In this document: in pieces, positions 63,425-64,000 of the stretch
Layout of the letters: each line of letters starts with the position of its first letter
Numbering within the stretch: the first letter of the stretch is position 1
NCBI GenBank assembly: GCA_034769895.1
Contig: CM068370.1
Coordinates: 39,363,344 to 39,427,343 of the forward strand
DNA from: Magicicada septendecula
Lineage: Eukaryota > Arthropoda > Insecta > Hemiptera > Cicadidae
Length of the DNA stretch: 64,000 bases
Direction of reading: 5' to 3'
Made by a program: the position numbers and the translations under genes
Notes under the pieces: model-generated
Seen by the model: only the letters and a program-made list of their open reading frames with translations
Databases searched by the model: none
What the model was told of the DNA's origin: nothing

Positions 63425-64000
63425 AAAGTAAACAAATTGTGTAAGATTAAAAAACAAAACGGTTTATCCTCTTTTCAGAAATGTTATTCAAGGTACTCGA
63501 AAATAATATAAACTGTTCACCCTTGATTGCAATACATTATAACCGGGCTGAGCCCGTTCCGTGGAAACGCCCTCGGTGTATACTGCGCTAGTGTAGGCTA
63601 GCACAACATCCGAGTAAAGCCTGGTACAGAGCAAGGGCAGAGCCATGAGGCAGGGGCTCCAGAAGGTAGGTTGCCGGCGAGGCACTTCTCTGCCACGCAC
63701 ACAACCCCACAGCCCAAAGTCAGACTCAGAGCAATATTGTAGAAAGTTTTCAGACGATATTTTTTAGCTTAAACTTAGATTAACGACGCTTCAGGACATT
63801 TACAGCAACTTTAATGATATTTTGTGTAAACAATACTTCTACGTACACGTGAGATCGCTGGAGATGATCTGCTACAGTGTCAAATGAAACCATAACTGAA
63901 CTTAAATCATGTGAATTATACGCTGTCCAGGCAGTGAAGGCGGCTAGAGGATTAGGAGACCCTCACTCATACACACACACACTGACAGGCCTCCTAACAA
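63425..64000. other. Unassigned DNA to window end
   Basis: A GC-richer patch at 63540-63720 has a 70-codon minus-strand frame without recognisable motifs. Confidence 0.4.

Overview
This is a gene-poor, AT-rich, repeat-saturated stretch of a large animal nuclear genome. The repeat types (RTE-like LINE tails, mariner, hAT, PIF/Harbinger, Penelope-like elements, a tRNA-type SINE with an ATT tail, very long GT and GAA microsatellites) suggest an arthropod, most likely an insect with a big genome such as a cockroach or another polyneopteran. Order and species cannot be decided from the sequence alone. I found no convincing exon of a host gene, no rRNA, no functional tRNA, no CRISPR and nothing bacterial. 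Almost every protein-like segment is a decayed piece of a transposable element. The main exceptions are one clean 230-codon Penelope-like endonuclease frame (57404-58096) and one clean 174-codon transposase tail (37338-37859).

Layout. 1-1.1 kb: one copy of a dispersed repeat that recurs at 39.07-40.15 kb. 1.17-1.40 kb: a palindromic Penelope-type terminal repeat. 2.5-2.8 kb: a composite AC/CT/GT microsatellite. 6.5-8.5 kb: two RTE-like pseudogenes. 9.2-9.9 kb: a hAT-type element. 10.07-10.5 kb: two palindromic Penelope-type terminal repeats. 11.8-13.8 kb: a mariner with an RTE-like copy inserted in its left end. 13.9-14.8 kb: a hAT relic with transposase remains. 16.1-16.5 kb: a hAT MITE. 16.9-18.2 kb: a full-length dead mariner. 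18.6-19.4 kb: a pseudogene of a transposon-type domain. 21.0-22.4 kb: a Penelope-like cluster. 24.7-25.4 kb: a 56-bp minisatellite, followed by an RTE-like pseudogene. 31.1-34.4 kb: an RTE-like copy broken by two insertions. 35.4-36.8 kb: a SINE, an RTE-like fragment, a hAT end and a solo LTR. 37.17-38.27 kb: a TTAA-flanked DNA transposon. 38.3-40.6 kb: a composite repeat with ~165-bp tandem monomers. 42-46 kb: RTE-like pieces and a hAT relic. 46.9-47.6 kb: a PIF/Harbinger element with a MADF-like frame. 48-54.6 kb: more RTE-like pieces and a hAT MITE. 55.3-56.2 kb: a fold-back mariner. 56.3-59.8 kb: RTE-like copies, one split by a Penelope-like element. The rest is microsatellites and unassigned sequence.

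The most interesting theme is self-cleaving RNA. The Penelope-like element at 57.3-58.5 kb ends in a sequence that folds by eye as a complete type I hammerhead ribozyme. Related cores occur in several other terminal-repeat families here. All share an extra U between the conserved core A9 and helix II. In the 21-22 kb cluster the ribozyme lies inside the 3' end of the Penelope reading frame. A second theme is insertion history: several elements are nested, and target-site duplications can be read directly, so relative ages can be ordered.
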